A DNA stretch of 64,000 bases from Pararhodobacter aggregans (GTDB lineage: Bacteria; Pseudomonadota; Alphaproteobacteria; Rhodobacterales; Rhodobacteraceae): NCBI RefSeq assembly GCF_003075525.1, contig NZ_QDDR01000009.1, positions 62,001-126,000 of the forward strand. Reading direction: 5' to 3'. The translations under genes and the position numbers were made by a program. Shown here piece by piece: positions 33,767-42,358 of the stretch. Every line of letters starts with the position of its first letter. The first letter of the stretch is position 1. A model generated the notes under the pieces. It was not told where the DNA came from. It made no database searches and worked only from the letters and a program-made list of their open reading frames with translations.

Positions 33767-34513
33767 TTACGGGGTGGTGAAACCATGCCGCGCGAAGATC
33801 GCCTGCGCCTCGTCACTTTGCAACCAGTCGAGGAAGGCGGCGGCGGTCGGCGCCTCGGCCGCAGCGGCGGTCACCGCCGCGGGATACAGGATCGGCGCAT
33901 GGCTTTCGGCCGGGAAGGTATAGACCACGCTCGCCCCCTCCTCGGCCGCGGCGTCGGTGGCATAGACGATGCCATAGGGCGCCTCGCCCGTGGCCACCAA
34001 CGCCAGCGCCGCGCGCACGTTGTCGGCCTGCGCCACCTGCGGCTCGACCGCCGCCCATTGGCCGAGGAAGCCGAGCGCCGCCTTGCCATAGACGCCCGCC
34101 GGCACCGCATCGACCAGCGCCATGGCCAGCCGCCCCTCGCCCAGCAGCGCGGCGATGTCGGGCGTACCCTCCACAGGCGCGGCCGCACCATGCGCGACCA
34201 GCACCAGACTGTTGCCCAGCAGGTCGACCCGCGTCGCGCCGTCGATCAGATCCTCACCCGCCAGTGTCTCCATCCAGTCGGTCGAGGCCGAGATGAACAG
34301 ATCCGCCGGCGCCCCCGCCTGGATCTGCCGGGCCAGCGCCGAGGATCCGGCGAAGACCAGCACCGCGCGGTCGCCAGTCGCGCCCTCGTAGACCTGCGCC
34401 GCCTCGCCCAGCGCGTCCGACAGGCTGGCCGCCGCGAAGACGTTGAAATCGGTGGCAACGGCGGGCGTGGCCAGAACGGCGCCCAGAATCAGGACGGAGA
34501 GGTGGCGAATCAT
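33767..34513 (-). CDS. modA: Molybdate-binding periplasmic protein
   Basis: A 248-residue secreted binding protein. The signal is MIRHLSVLILGAVLATPAVA; the mature part begins TDFNVFAAASLSDALGEAA, whose Ser residues contact the oxyanion, followed by FAGSSALARQIQAGAPADLFISA. C-terminal FLDWLQSDEAQAIFARHGF is a ModA hallmark. ATG at 34513 was chosen because it begins the signal and follows GAGGGAAC; a longer in-frame start at 34555 lies within the operator. The gene is preceded by a candidate Mo-box. Confidence 0.95.
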   Translation of the reverse strand: MIRHLSVLILGAVLATPAVATDFNVFAAASLSDALGEAAQVYEGATGDRAVLVFAGSSALARQIQAGAPADLFISASTDWMETLAGEDLIDGATRVDLLGNSLVLVAHGAAAPVEGTPDIAALLGEGRLAMALVDAVPAGVYGKAALGFLGQWAAVEPQVAQADNVRAALALVATGEAPYGIVYATDAAAEEGASVVYTFPAESHAPILYPAAVTAAAAEAPTAAAFLDWLQSDEAQAIFARHGFTTP

Positions 34514-34530
34514 CGGGGTTCCCTCAAGCA

Positions 34531-34550
34531 ATATGTTCGGCGAAACATAT
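34531..34550. promoter_or_regulatory. Candidate Mo-box (ModE operator) upstream of modA
   Basis: ATATGTT (34531-34537) and AACATAT (34544-34550) form a perfect inverted repeat with a 6-base spacer, 17 bases before the modA ATG and after the modE stop. Symmetry, AT content and position fit ModE binding to repress modABC when molybdate is plentiful. Confidence 0.75.
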
Positions 34551-34577
34551 CGCAAGCAGGGCCCGCCGCCGCAAGCG

Positions 34578-34949
34578 TTATTTCCCGCCAGGCATATCGC
34601 GTAGAAAACCGGCCAGTGCCGCGATCTCGGCCCCGGCGGCCTCGGCGGCGATCTCCTCGATCCGGCGATACCCCACCAGCACCGCCTCGCCCATCGCCGT
34701 CAGCTGCGCCCCGCCGCCGCTGGCCCCGCCCCGCGCCGACTGGACCAGAGGCTCGCGGAAGGCCGCGTTCATCTCCTCGACCAGCGACCAGGCGCGCTTG
34801 TAGCTCATGCCCATGGCCCGCCCGGCGGCCGAGATCGAGCCGGTTTCGCGGATCTGCTGCAGAAGATCGGCCTTGCCCGGGCCCAGCATGGCATCGGTGC
34901 CGAAGAGCAGACGCAGGCGCAAACGGGTGGGGAGGGGATCTGCAGGCAT
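34578..34949 (-). CDS. modE: ModE-type molybdenum-responsive regulator, DNA-binding domain only
   Basis: A 123-residue winged-helix protein of the LysR-type ModE N-terminal family. The signature GPGKADLLQQIRETGSISAAGRAMGMSYKRAWSLVEEMN spans residues 22-60, then RGGASGGGAQLTAMGEAVL. The C-terminal Mop domains that bind molybdate in E. coli ModE are absent, as in several Rhodobacter-type short ModE proteins, so metal sensing must occur another way. The gene leads modE-modA-modB-modC, with a Mo-box between modE and modA. Confidence 0.9.
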   Translation of the reverse strand: MPADPLPTRLRLRLLFGTDAMLGPGKADLLQQIRETGSISAAGRAMGMSYKRAWSLVEEMNAAFREPLVQSARGGASGGGAQLTAMGEAVLVGYRRIEEIAAEAAGAEIAALAGFLRDMPGGK

Positions 34950-35190
34950 ACCCCTGCATGCCAGCCGCGCCGGTTCCTGGCAAGCACCGGGCCACGGCAG
35001 ACCGGCGCGGGGGCGAATCGCGGGGGAGCCCGGACATTCTTTGCCGGGGGCTGCTTTCTTGATCGCCCTTTCTGCGATTGCCCGAAAATCGCGCATCCGC
35101 CCCGCCCCTCGCTGCATTGCAGCGATCAGGATGCAGTTGCGGCAAGCCCGGGATTGCCGCCGCCGCCCCGAGGCGCGACACTGGGCTTGT
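34950..35190. other. Intergenic region between modE and the nrtA-like leader
   Basis: This 241-base stretch separates two divergent genes and must hold the modE and nrtA-like promoters. A short inverted repeat CCCGG/CCGGG flanks an A/T-rich loop near 35030-35053. I see no clear -35/-10 pair on either strand and no open frame with recognisable content. Confidence 0.4.
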
Positions 35191-35295
35191 GGAGGTGAGA
35201 ACACCTTCGAACGAACCTCTTCCCGCCGTTTGGGAAACCTTGCACAGCCGCTGACAGGTCAGCTCCTCCCGCAGGACCCGTCAGCGGCTGTTTTT
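35191..35295 (+). promoter_or_regulatory. Transcription attenuator leader upstream of the nrtA-like gene
   Basis: Three ordered RNA hairpins are readable. Hairpin 1: GGAGGTG-AGAA-CACCTTC (35191-35208). Hairpin 2: TTCCC-N7-GGGAA (35220-35236). Hairpin 3 is an intrinsic terminator, arms CAGCCGCTGAC (35245-35255) and GTCAGCGGCTG (35280-35290), followed by TTTTT. A competing hairpin GCTGA-CAGG-TCAGC (35250-35263) reuses the terminator's left arm; seen as a 4-base stem its loop is ACAGGT, with A at position 1 and G at position 4 as in ANTAR-bound loops. The leader ends about 60 bases before the ATG. Confidence 0.7.
35245..35295 (+). terminator. Intrinsic terminator within the nrtA-like leader
   Basis: A perfect 11-base-pair stem (CAGCCGCTGAC with GTCAGCGGCTG) with a 24-base apical region is followed at once by five T residues and a C/T-rich tail. 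Its position just upstream of an open reading frame, and not after a gene, indicates conditional termination. Confidence 0.8.
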
Positions 35296-35353
35296 CCTTT
35301 CTCCACCGTTTCGCGCGAGTCTCTCCTGGCCCGATGCCCGGAAAGGACCCGCC

Positions 35354-36706
35354 ATGCCCCGCCGATTCGCCGCCCTCCTCGCCCTGGTGCTGAGCGCTCC
35401 GGCCGCTGCCCAGGAACCCGAACTGGCCGAGCTGACCTTCGGCTTCATCAAACTCACCGACATGGCCCCGCTCGCCATCGCGCTGGAACGCGGCTATTTC
35501 GCCGAGGAAGGACTGGAGGTCACGCTCGAGGCGCAAGCGAATTGGCGCGTGCTGGGCGACGGCGTGCTCTCGGGCACGCTGCAGGGCGCGCAGATGCTGG
35601 CCGGCCAGCCGCTCGCCGCGGCGCTCGGCTATGACAGCGATGCGCCGATCGTCACGCCCTTTTCCATGGACCTCAACGGCAATGGCATCACCGTCTCGAC
35701 CGAGGTCTGGGAACGGATGCGCCCGCATGTCCCCTCCCTGCCCGATGGCCGGCCGCAACACCCGATCAGCGCCCGGGCGCTGGCCCCGGTGGTGCAGGCA
35801 TTCCGCGCCCAGGGCCGCCGCTTCGAGATGGGCATGGTCTATCCCTTCTCGACCCATAATTACGAACTGCGCTACTGGCTGGCGGCGGGCGGGCTGCACC
35901 CGGGCCTCTATGCGCCCGAGGATCCCAGCGGGCAGATCGGCGCCGATGTGTTCCTCTCGGTCACCCCGCCGCCGCAGATGCCCGCGACAATGGCCGCAGG
36001 CGCGATCCACGGCTATTGCGTCGGCGAGCCCTGGAACCAGGCGGCGGTGCAACGCGGCATCGGCGTCGCGGTCATCACCGATTACGAGATCTGGCCGAAC
36101 AATCCCGAAAAGGTCTTCGCCCTGCGCGCCGATTTCGTCGAAGCCTATCCCAACACCACCCGCGCCATCGTCCGCGCCCTGATCCGCGCCGCCATGTGGC
36201 TGGACGCCGACGACAACGCCAACCGCACCGAAGCGGCCGAGATCCTCAGCCGCCCGGCCTATGTCGGCGCCGATGCCGCGATCATATCCGCCTCGATGAC
36301 CGGGACCTTCGAATACGAGCCGGGCGATGTGCGCGCAGTGCCCGATTTCAACGTCTTCTTCCGGTACAACGCGACCTATCCCTATTACTCGGACGCCATC
36401 TGGTACCTGACCCAGATGCGTCGCTGGGGCCAGATCGCCGAAGAGCGCGACGACACCTGGTACCACGAGGTCGCCGCGCGCGTGTACCGGCCCGACATCT
36501 ACCTCGACGCCGCACAAAGCCTGATCGACGAGGGGCTCGCCGCGGCCACGGACTTCCCCTTCGGCAGCGACGGCTACCGCGACCCGGTCACCCTGCTGGA
36601 CGGCATCCCCTACGACGGCCGCACCCCCAACGCCTATATCGACAGCCTGCCGCTGGGCCTGACCGGCACCGAGCGCCTGAGCAACGGCGAGGTGGTGCCG
36701 GAGTGA
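35354..36706 (+). CDS. Nitrate/bicarbonate-type ABC substrate-binding protein (NrtA/CmpA family), orphan
   Basis: A 450-residue periplasmic binding protein. Signal peptide MPRRFAALLALVLSAPAAAQ. The mature part follows the NrtA pattern: LTFGFIKLTDMAPLAIALERGYFAEEG, NWRVLGDGVLSGTLQGAQMLAGQPLAAALG, FSMDLNGNGITVS and a C-terminal VWYLTQMRRWGQI-like block (IWYLTQMRRWGQI). Normally nrtB, nrtC or nrtD follow, but here the next 448 bases hold only a repeat element, so no permease or ATPase is linked. The leader carries an attenuator. Lying next to modABC makes nitrate assimilation plausible, because nitrate reductase needs molybdenum. It might instead feed a distant permease. Confidence 0.85.
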   Translation: MPRRFAALLALVLSAPAAAQEPELAELTFGFIKLTDMAPLAIALERGYFAEEGLEVTLEAQANWRVLGDGVLSGTLQGAQMLAGQPLAAALGYDSDAPIVTPFSMDLNGNGITVSTEVWERMRPHVPSLPDGRPQHPISARALAPVVQAFRAQGRRFEMGMVYPFSTHNYELRYWLAAGGLHPGLYAPEDPSGQIGADVFLSVTPPPQMPATMAAGAIHGYCVGEPWNQAAVQRGIGVAVITDYEIWPNNPEKVFALRADFVEAYPNTTRAIVRALIRAAMWLDADDNANRTEAAEILSRPAYVGADAAIISASMTGTFEYEPGDVRAVPDFNVFFRYNATYPYYSDAIWYLTQMRRWGQIAEERDDTWYHEVAARVYRPDIYLDAAQSLIDEGLAAATDFPFGSDGYRDPVTLLDGIPYDGRTPNAYIDSLPLGLTGTERLSNGEVVPE

Positions 36707-37154
36707 CCGGACGTCCGGCCTCCGGGAATGCACTGGCGGAGATGCACCAGGCAGAGAGGTGTTTCGCCCTCGTTGCCCGCTGTCGCGGGCGCCTCGGGCG
36801 ACCAGCGGCGCCGCGTTCCGCGGCGCCGAAGAAGGGGGGCCGTCTGCCCCCCTCTTGGCCTGCGGCCAATTCACCCCCCGAGGATATTTGAAGAACGAAG
36901 ATGTGAGTTAAGAAGGCGCTAATCCGCCATCTTCGTTCCTTAAATATCCTCGGGGGTCCGGGGGCAGAAGGCCCCCGGGGCTGCCACAATCGCTGCCCTC
37001 TCCGCGGCGGGAGGCGCGCGGGGTGGGCGGGTGGGAGCGTGCCTCCCGCCGCGGGGCGCGACGCGACGACACCCCTCTGCCCCCGATTGCATAGAAACCG
37101 CAAAGGCGTCACACTCCTCGACAAATCGCGCCGAAACGCGCAGGGAGGACACCA
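36707..37154. other. 448-base intergenic region carrying repeat copy A and the acyl-CoA synthetase leader
   Basis: The region holds the two-armed repeat element (described separately, 36760-37054) and then about 100 bases of lower G+C sequence ending in a GGGAGGAC ribosome site for the acyl-CoA synthetase. No coding frame with a recognisable product is present on either strand. Confidence 0.7.
36760..37054. repeat. Modular 3'-end repeat element, copy A (two-armed, inverted)
   Basis: In order: a GTTTCGCCCTCG block and CGCTGTCGCGGGCGCC/TCGGGCGACC module (36761-36802); hairpins GGCGCCGCG/CGCGGCGCC, GGGGGGC/GCCCCCC and TTGGCC/GGCCAA; the core GAGGATATTT, AGAAC, AAGATG (36880-36903); 24 bases; the same core inverted (36928-36956); a CCGGGGGC/GCCCCCGG hairpin; and a 14-base-pair hairpin CCGCGGCGGGAGGC/GCCTCCCGCCGCGG (37002-37054). 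Module order is shared with copy B at 57.5 kb. Arms differ between copies but stay complementary. Confidence 0.85.
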
Positions 37155-39050
37155 ATGACCCGTCAATTCGCCAACGCCGCGGACCGCGACGCCATCGAAG
37201 CTGAACAGCCCTGGGAGGCGCGTGACGTCCCGGCGACCGTCTACGACCAGCTGACCCGCACCGCCCGCGCCCATGGCACGCGCAAGGCGATCAGCTTCCA
37301 GATGTTCTCGGAAGACGGCGCCAAGGCCGAGACCCTGACCTGGAACGAGTTCCACGCCCAGGTGACGCGCGCCGCCAACCTGTTCCGCAGTCTCGGCGTC
37401 AAGGAGGGCGAGACCATCGCCTATATCCTGCCGACGGTGAACGAGACCGCGGTCACGCTGCTGGGCGCGATGACTGCGGGGATCGTCAACCCGATCAACC
37501 CGCTGCTCGAGGCCGAGAAGATCGCGGGCATCCTGCGCGAGACCAATGCCAAGATCGTTGTCACCCTGCGCGCCTTTCCCAAATCCGACGTGGCCCAGAA
37601 AGTGGCCGAGGCCCTGCGCCACGCGCCCAACGTCAAGACCGTGCTGGAGGTCGATCTGCTGCATTACCTCAGCGGGGTGAAGAAGCTGATCGTGCCGCTG
37701 GTGCGGCCGAAGAACCCGGTGCATCACAACGCCCGGGTCCTCAGCTTCTACCGCGAGATGCAGAAGCAGCCCGCCGACCGGCTGACCTTTCCGCAGGCCA
37801 CCGGCGATGCGGTCTGCGCCTATTTCCACACCGGCGGCACGACGGGTCTGCCCAAGGTGGCGCAGCACCGCCATTCGGGCGTGATCTACAACGGCTGGCT
37901 GGGCGCGAGTCTGTTGATGTCGGAAGAGGACGTCGTGCTCTGCCCGCTGCCGCTTTTCCACGTCTTCGCCGCCTATCCGATCCTGATGTCGGTGGTGACG
38001 GCCGGCGCCCATATGGTCATGCCGACCCCGGCCGGTTATCGCGGCGACGGCGTTTTCGACAATTTCTGGAAGCTGGTCGAGCGCTGGCAGGTGACCTTCA
38101 TCATCACCGTGCCGACCGCGCTTTCGGCGCTGATGCAGCGGCCGGTCAATGCCAATATTTCCACCTTGAAGAGCGGTTTTTCCGGCTCGGCCCCGCTGCC
38201 GATAGAACTTTATCGCCGTTTCGAGGAAGCGACCGGCGTCGCCATCGTCGAGGGATACGGCCTGACCGAGGCCACCTGCCTCGTGTCCTGCAACCCGGTC
38301 GACGGGCAGAAGAAGGTGGGTTCGGTCGGGATCCCCTTCCCCTACACGAACTGCCGCATCCTGCATCACGGCGCCGATGGCACCGTCTCCAAGGAATGCG
38401 CGACGGATGAGGTGGGGGAGATCTGCATCTCGAACCCCGGCGTCATCCCCGGTTCGACCTATACCGAGACGGCCAAGAACAACGGCCTCTACGCCGACGG
38501 GAAATGGTTGCGGACCGGCGATCTGGGGCGGATCGATGCGGACGGCTATCTGTGGATCACCGGCCGGGCCAAGGACCTCATCATCCGCGGCGGGCACAAC
38601 ATCGACCCGGCGATGATCGAGGAGGCGCTGCTCAGCCATCCGGCGGTCGGCTTCGCCGGGGCCATCGGCCAGCCCGATGCCAAGGCGGGCGAACTGCCCT
38701 GCGCCTATGTCGAGCTGGTGGCGGGCAAGACCGTCACCCCGCGCGAACTGGCCGAGCATGCCGCGAACCGCATCCCCGAGCGCGCCGCCGTGCCGAAACA
38801 TGTGGAGATCCTGGCCGAGCTGCCGAAGACCGCGGTCGGCAAGGTGTTCAAGCCCGACCTGCGCCGCATGGCCATCACCCGGGTCTTCGACGAGACGCTG
38901 GCCGAGGCCAAGCTCGACGCCTCGGTCGCCGAGGTGATCGAGGACAAGAAGCGCGGGCTGGTGGCCAAGATCCGCACCGGTGAGGGCGTCGATCAGGCGA
39001 AGCTGACCGAAGTGCTGGGCGAATTCGCCGTGCAGTGGGACAAGATCTGA
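37155..39050 (+). CDS. Acyl-CoA synthetase (AMP-forming)
   Basis: A 631-residue adenylate-forming enzyme that activates a carboxylic acid as acyl-AMP and then acyl-CoA. The P-loop motif is YFHTGGTTGLPKVAQH near residue 226, the second motif VEGYGLTEATC near 367, and the hinge/third motif GDLGRIDADGYLWITGRAKDLIIRGGHNI near 455. The catalytic Lys lies in LPKTAVGKVFK near 562. The substrate may be a medium-chain or branched acid; it cannot be read from sequence. It is monocistronic. Confidence 0.92.
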   Translation: MTRQFANAADRDAIEAEQPWEARDVPATVYDQLTRTARAHGTRKAISFQMFSEDGAKAETLTWNEFHAQVTRAANLFRSLGVKEGETIAYILPTVNETAVTLLGAMTAGIVNPINPLLEAEKIAGILRETNAKIVVTLRAFPKSDVAQKVAEALRHAPNVKTVLEVDLLHYLSGVKKLIVPLVRPKNPVHHNARVLSFYREMQKQPADRLTFPQATGDAVCAYFHTGGTTGLPKVAQHRHSGVIYNGWLGASLLMSEEDVVLCPLPLFHVFAAYPILMSVVTAGAHMVMPTPAGYRGDGVFDNFWKLVERWQVTFIITVPTALSALMQRPVNANISTLKSGFSGSAPLPIELYRRFEEATGVAIVEGYGLTEATCLVSCNPVDGQKKVGSVGIPFPYTNCRILHHGADGTVSKECATDEVGEICISNPGVIPGSTYTETAKNNGLYADGKWLRTGDLGRIDADGYLWITGRAKDLIIRGGHNIDPAMIEEALLSHPAVGFAGAIGQPDAKAGELPCAYVELVAGKTVTPRELAEHAANRIPERAAVPKHVEILAELPKTAVGKVFKPDLRRMAITRVFDETLAEAKLDASVAEVIEDKKRGLVAKIRTGEGVDQAKLTEVLGEFAVQWDKI

Positions 39051-39074
39051 GCCAGGCCTGACGCTGGCCGCCCC

Positions 39075-40331
39075 TCAGGCGGCGGTCAGCTGTGCCCCGT
39101 CATGCCCGGAAATCCGGGCGGGAACGATGGCGCCCACGGTCTGGTCCTGCGGGAAATTCACCTCGGTGAATTGCTCGGTCCGGCCCATGCGGGGGTTTTC
39201 CATCAGCACCTGATGCTGGCGGCCGATCTGCGCCGCCAGATGCGCCACCGCCAGTTCCTCGCCCAGGGACCGCAGCCTTGCGGCGCGTTCCTTGATCAGG
39301 GGTTTCGCCACCTGCGGCATGCGGGCGGCGGGGGTGCCCTTGCGGGGGGAATAGGGGAAGACATGCAGCCAGGTCAGGCCGCATTCCTTCACCATGGCCA
39401 GCGTGTTGGCGAACATCTCCTCGGTCTCGGTCGGGAAACCGGCGATGATGTCGGCGCCGTAGATCAGGTCGGGGCGCGCCCTGCGCATGTCCTCGCAGAA
39501 GCGGATCGCGTCGTCCCTCAGGTGCCGGCGCTTCATCCGTTTCAGGATCATGTCGTCGCCCGCCTGAAGGCTCAGATGCAGGTGGGGCATCAGCCGGGGT
39601 TCGGCGGCAATCGCCTCGATCAACGCCGGATCAGCCTCGACCGAATCGATGGAGGAGATGCGCAGCCGCGGCAGGTCCGGCACCAGCTTGAGGATCCGGC
39701 GCACCAGATCGCCCAGCTTCGGCTCGGCCGGCAGGTCGGCACCCCACGAGGTCAGATCAACCCCGGTCAGCACCACCTCGTTATACCCGGCGCCGACCAG
39801 CCGCTTGATCTGCTCGACCACCACACCGGCGGGGACGGAGCGGGAATTGCCGCGCCCGTAAGGGATGATGCAGAAGGTGCAGCGGTGGTCGCAGCCGTTC
39901 TGGACCTGCACATAGGCCCGCGCGCGGGTGCCGAAACCGTCGATCAGATGACCCGCGGTTTCCTTCACCGACAGGATGTCGTCGACCTGCACCCGCTCGG
40001 TCTCGCCGATCAGATCCGGGGCGAGGCCCTTCCAGGTCTCGGCCTGCATCTTCTCGTGATTGCCGATGACGCGGGTGACTTCGGGCATCTCGGCGAAGGT
40101 CTCGGGCTCGGTCTGGGCGGCGCAGCCGGTGACGATGATCGTGGCGCCCGGGTTTTCACGGGCGATGCGGCGGATCTCCTGCCGGGCCTTGCGCACGGCT
40201 TCCGCCGTCACGGCGCAGGTGTTGACCACATGCGCATTCGCCACCCCGGCCTGCTGCGCCAGATCCTTCATCGCCTCCGTCTCATAGGCGTTGAGGCGGC
40301 AGCCGAGCGTGGTGAAAACGGGCGCGCTCAC
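39075..40331 (-). CDS. mtaB: tRNA t6A37 methylthiotransferase MtaB
   Basis: A 418-residue radical-SAM methylthiotransferase that converts t6A to ms2t6A at position 37 of ANN-decoding tRNAs. The N-terminal UPF0004 domain has its three cluster cysteines in [19 protein letters not shown] and TGCAAQT. The radical-SAM CxxxCxxC reads [17 protein letters not shown] near residue 157. C-terminal TRAM-like region near 365-415. The GTG at 40331 was chosen because it overlaps the dapF stop (GTGA) and is next to [10 protein letters not shown]; an in-frame frame reaching 40415 is in dapF. Confidence 0.92.
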   Translation of the reverse strand: MSAPVFTTLGCRLNAYETEAMKDLAQQAGVANAHVVNTCAVTAEAVRKARQEIRRIARENPGATIIVTGCAAQTEPETFAEMPEVTRVIGNHEKMQAETWKGLAPDLIGETERVQVDDILSVKETAGHLIDGFGTRARAYVQVQNGCDHRCTFCIIPYGRGNSRSVPAGVVVEQIKRLVGAGYNEVVLTGVDLTSWGADLPAEPKLGDLVRRILKLVPDLPRLRISSIDSVEADPALIEAIAAEPRLMPHLHLSLQAGDDMILKRMKRRHLRDDAIRFCEDMRRARPDLIYGADIIAGFPTETEEMFANTLAMVKECGLTWLHVFPYSPRKGTPAARMPQVAKPLIKERAARLRSLGEELAVAHLAAQIGRQHQVLMENPRMGRTEQFTEVNFPQDQTVGAIVPARISGHDGAQLTAA

Positions 40332-41155
40332 AGCGTGGCCAGGAAATCGGCGGTGATTGTGGCGGTGAAGACCTCGGCCACCGGGCCGGTCAGCCAGACG
40401 CCGTTGTCCTGCCAATCGACCTCGAGCCGCCCGCCGTCCAGATCCAGCACCACCTGCCGCCCGGTCAGCCCCCTGAGCGCCGCGGCCACCGCCGCCGCGC
40501 AGGCGCCCGAGCCGCAGGCCAGCGTCACGCCCGCGCCGCGTTCCCAGACCCGCATGCGCAGGTGATCCTTGCCCAGCAGGCTGATGAATTCGACATTGGT
40601 GCGTTCGGGGAACAGCGGGTCATGTTCGACCGCGCGCCCCTGCTCCTCCAGCGCCACGCCCTCGGCGTCATGGGTCAGGAAGACGCAATGCGGGTTGCCC
40701 ATGCCGACGCCCACGGGATCGCCCGGCAGCGGCAGATGCAGCGTGTCCTGCGGCCCCGACAGCGGGATCTCCCGCCAGTCGGTCAGCGGTGCGCCCATGT
40801 TGACCCAGACCCGGCCGTTGCGCAGCACCGCTTCCAGAAGCCCGCGCTCGGTACGGAGGGTCAGCCGGTCGCGCCCGGTCTCGCGCATCACCAGCCAGGC
40901 GACGCAGCGCGTGGCATTGCCGCAGGCGCCGGCGGTCGTGCCGTCCGCGTTCCAGAAGTCCAGCGCGAAATCGGCCTCGGGATCGTCGTGCAGCTCGGCC
41001 AGCTGGTCGAAGCCGACGCCCCGGTGCCGGTCGCCCAGCCCCTTGGCCAGCGCCGGTGTCGTCACCCGGGACCGGCCGCGCGAATCGATGACCACGAAGT
41101 CGTTTCCGGCTCCGTGCATCTTGCGGAAGGTGAGGGGTTCGGCCGAGGGTGTCAT
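40328..41155 (-). CDS. dapF: Diaminopimelate epimerase
   Basis: A 275-residue PLP-independent epimerase converting LL-DAP to meso-DAP for lysine and peptidoglycan synthesis. The two catalytic cysteines are Cys78 in [10 protein letters not shown] and Cys214 in [21 protein letters not shown] is the N-terminal family block. It is translationally coupled to mtaB, the usual arrangement in alphaproteobacteria. It diverges from the panE-like gene with a 50-base gap. Confidence 0.96.
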   Translation of the reverse strand: MTPSAEPLTFRKMHGAGNDFVVIDSRGRSRVTTPALAKGLGDRHRGVGFDQLAELHDDPEADFALDFWNADGTTAGACGNATRCVAWLVMRETGRDRLTLRTERGLLEAVLRNGRVWVNMGAPLTDWREIPLSGPQDTLHLPLPGDPVGVGMGNPHCVFLTHDAEGVALEEQGRAVEHDPLFPERTNVEFISLLGKDHLRMRVWERGAGVTLACGSGACAAAVAAALRGLTGRQVVLDLDGGRLEVDWQDNGVWLTGPVAEVFTATITADFLATL

Positions 41156-41205
41156 GCGCGGGCATATAGGCGAAAACCTCTGCCCCTTCCAGTGGGAGCA
41201 CGGGA

Positions 41206-42198
41206 ATGCGGATCGCGATCTACGGGGCGGGGCTGATCGGGGCCTATGTCGGCGGGCGACTGGCGGCGGCGGGGGGCGATGTGGTGCTGATCGGCCGGGC
41301 CCGGAGCCGCGCGGCGCTGGCGGGCGGGCTCACGCTGACCGATTACACGGGCGCGCGGATCACCACCCTCCCCCTGCCCTTTGCCGAGGGGTCGGAGGGC
41401 GCGGCGGGCGCGGGTCTGGTGCTCATCTGCGTGAAGTCGCGGGCCAGCGCCGCGGTCGCCCGCGAGCTTGGCCCGCATCTGGCCCCGGGCGCGCTGGTGG
41501 TCAGCCTGCAGAACGGCATTGGCAATGCCGCCGTGCTGGCCGAGGGGCTGGGCCGCCCGGTCCTGCCCGGCATGGTCGGCTTCAACGTCGCCGACCAGGG
41601 GCCGGGGCATTTCCATCAGGGCTCGCAGGGCGGGTTGCATATGGGTGTGGATCCGCGCCTGCCGCTGGATCTGTTCGCCCGGGCCGGGCTGCCCCTGACC
41701 CTGCATGCGGACATGGCGCCGGTCCTCTGGTCCAAGCTCTTGATGAACCTCAACAATGCGGTCAATGCGCTGTCCGGTCTGCCGCTGCGTGAGGAGCTGG
41801 CGACCCGCGATTTCCGCCGCTGCCTGGCTCTGGCGCAGGAGGAATTGCTGGCGCTCTGCGCCGAGGCCGGGCAGCCGCTCGCCCGCCTGACGCCCCTGCC
41901 TGCGGCCTTCCTGCCGAAGGTGCTGCGCCTGCCCGATCCCCTGTTCCGCCTGATCGCCGGCAACATGCTGAAGATCGACCCGCTGGCGCGGTCCTCGATG
42001 GCCGACGACCTCGCGTCAGCTCGCCCGCCGGAACTGGACGCCCTCAACGGCGAGGTGGCAAGGCTGGCCGCACGCCTGAACCGAACGGCCCCGGTCAACG
42101 CCCGCCTGAGCCGACTGGTGGAAGACGCCACAACCACGCCCGACCGCTGGTCAGGCGAGGCCCTGCTGGCCGACTTGCAGCGGGCGCGTGGCGGGTAA
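41206..42198 (+). CDS. 2-dehydropantoate 2-reductase family protein
   Basis: A 330-residue ketopantoate reductase-fold enzyme. The NADPH motif is [19 protein letters not shown] at the N terminus; the substrate-site Lys lies in [18 protein letters not shown] near residue 175, and the C-terminal domain has [21 protein letters not shown] near 265. The last block (SSMxxDLxxGRxTEID in PanE) is conserved, supporting this fold. PanE makes pantoate for coenzyme A, but paralogues with other keto acids are common, so the exact reaction is open. Confidence 0.88.
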   Translation: MRIAIYGAGLIGAYVGGRLAAAGGDVVLIGRARSRAALAGGLTLTDYTGARITTLPLPFAEGSEGAAGAGLVLICVKSRASAAVARELGPHLAPGALVVSLQNGIGNAAVLAEGLGRPVLPGMVGFNVADQGPGHFHQGSQGGLHMGVDPRLPLDLFARAGLPLTLHADMAPVLWSKLLMNLNNAVNALSGLPLREELATRDFRRCLALAQEELLALCAEAGQPLARLTPLPAAFLPKVLRLPDPLFRLIAGNMLKIDPLARSSMADDLASARPPELDALNGEVARLAARLNRTAPVNARLSRLVEDATTTPDRWSGEALLADLQRARGG

Positions 42199-42230
42199 GG
42201 CACGGATCGGACAGGAAAAGAGGGAGAGCC

Positions 42231-42304
42231 TGGAGGCGGGTACCGGAATCGAACCGGTCTTCACGGATTTGCAATCCGCTGCGTAACCTCTCCGCCAACC
42301 CGCC
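42231..42304 (-). tRNA. tRNA-Cys (GCA)
   Basis: A 74-base cloverleaf on the minus strand with an encoded CCA. Acceptor arms GGCGGGT and ACCCGCC pair fully; the anticodon arm GCGGA-TTGCAAA-TCCGT exposes GCA. The T arm carries GGTTCGATTCC. Discriminator is U, as usual for tRNA-Cys. Confidence 0.95.
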
Positions 42305-42358
42305 GTTGCCCGAGGCCCCCCTGCTTTAGCCGCTTCGCCCCATGGGTGCAAGAGGGCG

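Noticed and set aside
35191-35263. A complete ANTAR-type tandem hairpin motif
   Set aside because: Only the second hairpin has a hexaloop with A1 and G4; the first has an AGAA tetraloop and the middle one a 7-base loop.
36588-38801. A 737-codon open frame on the minus strand opposite the acyl-CoA synthetase
   Set aside because: Antisense shadow with low-complexity composition; the plus-strand synthetase has all family motifs.
28713-42304. tRNA-Arg and tRNA-Cys as attachment sites of an integrated element
   Set aside because: No integrase, excisionase or duplicated tRNA 3' end was seen between or beside them.
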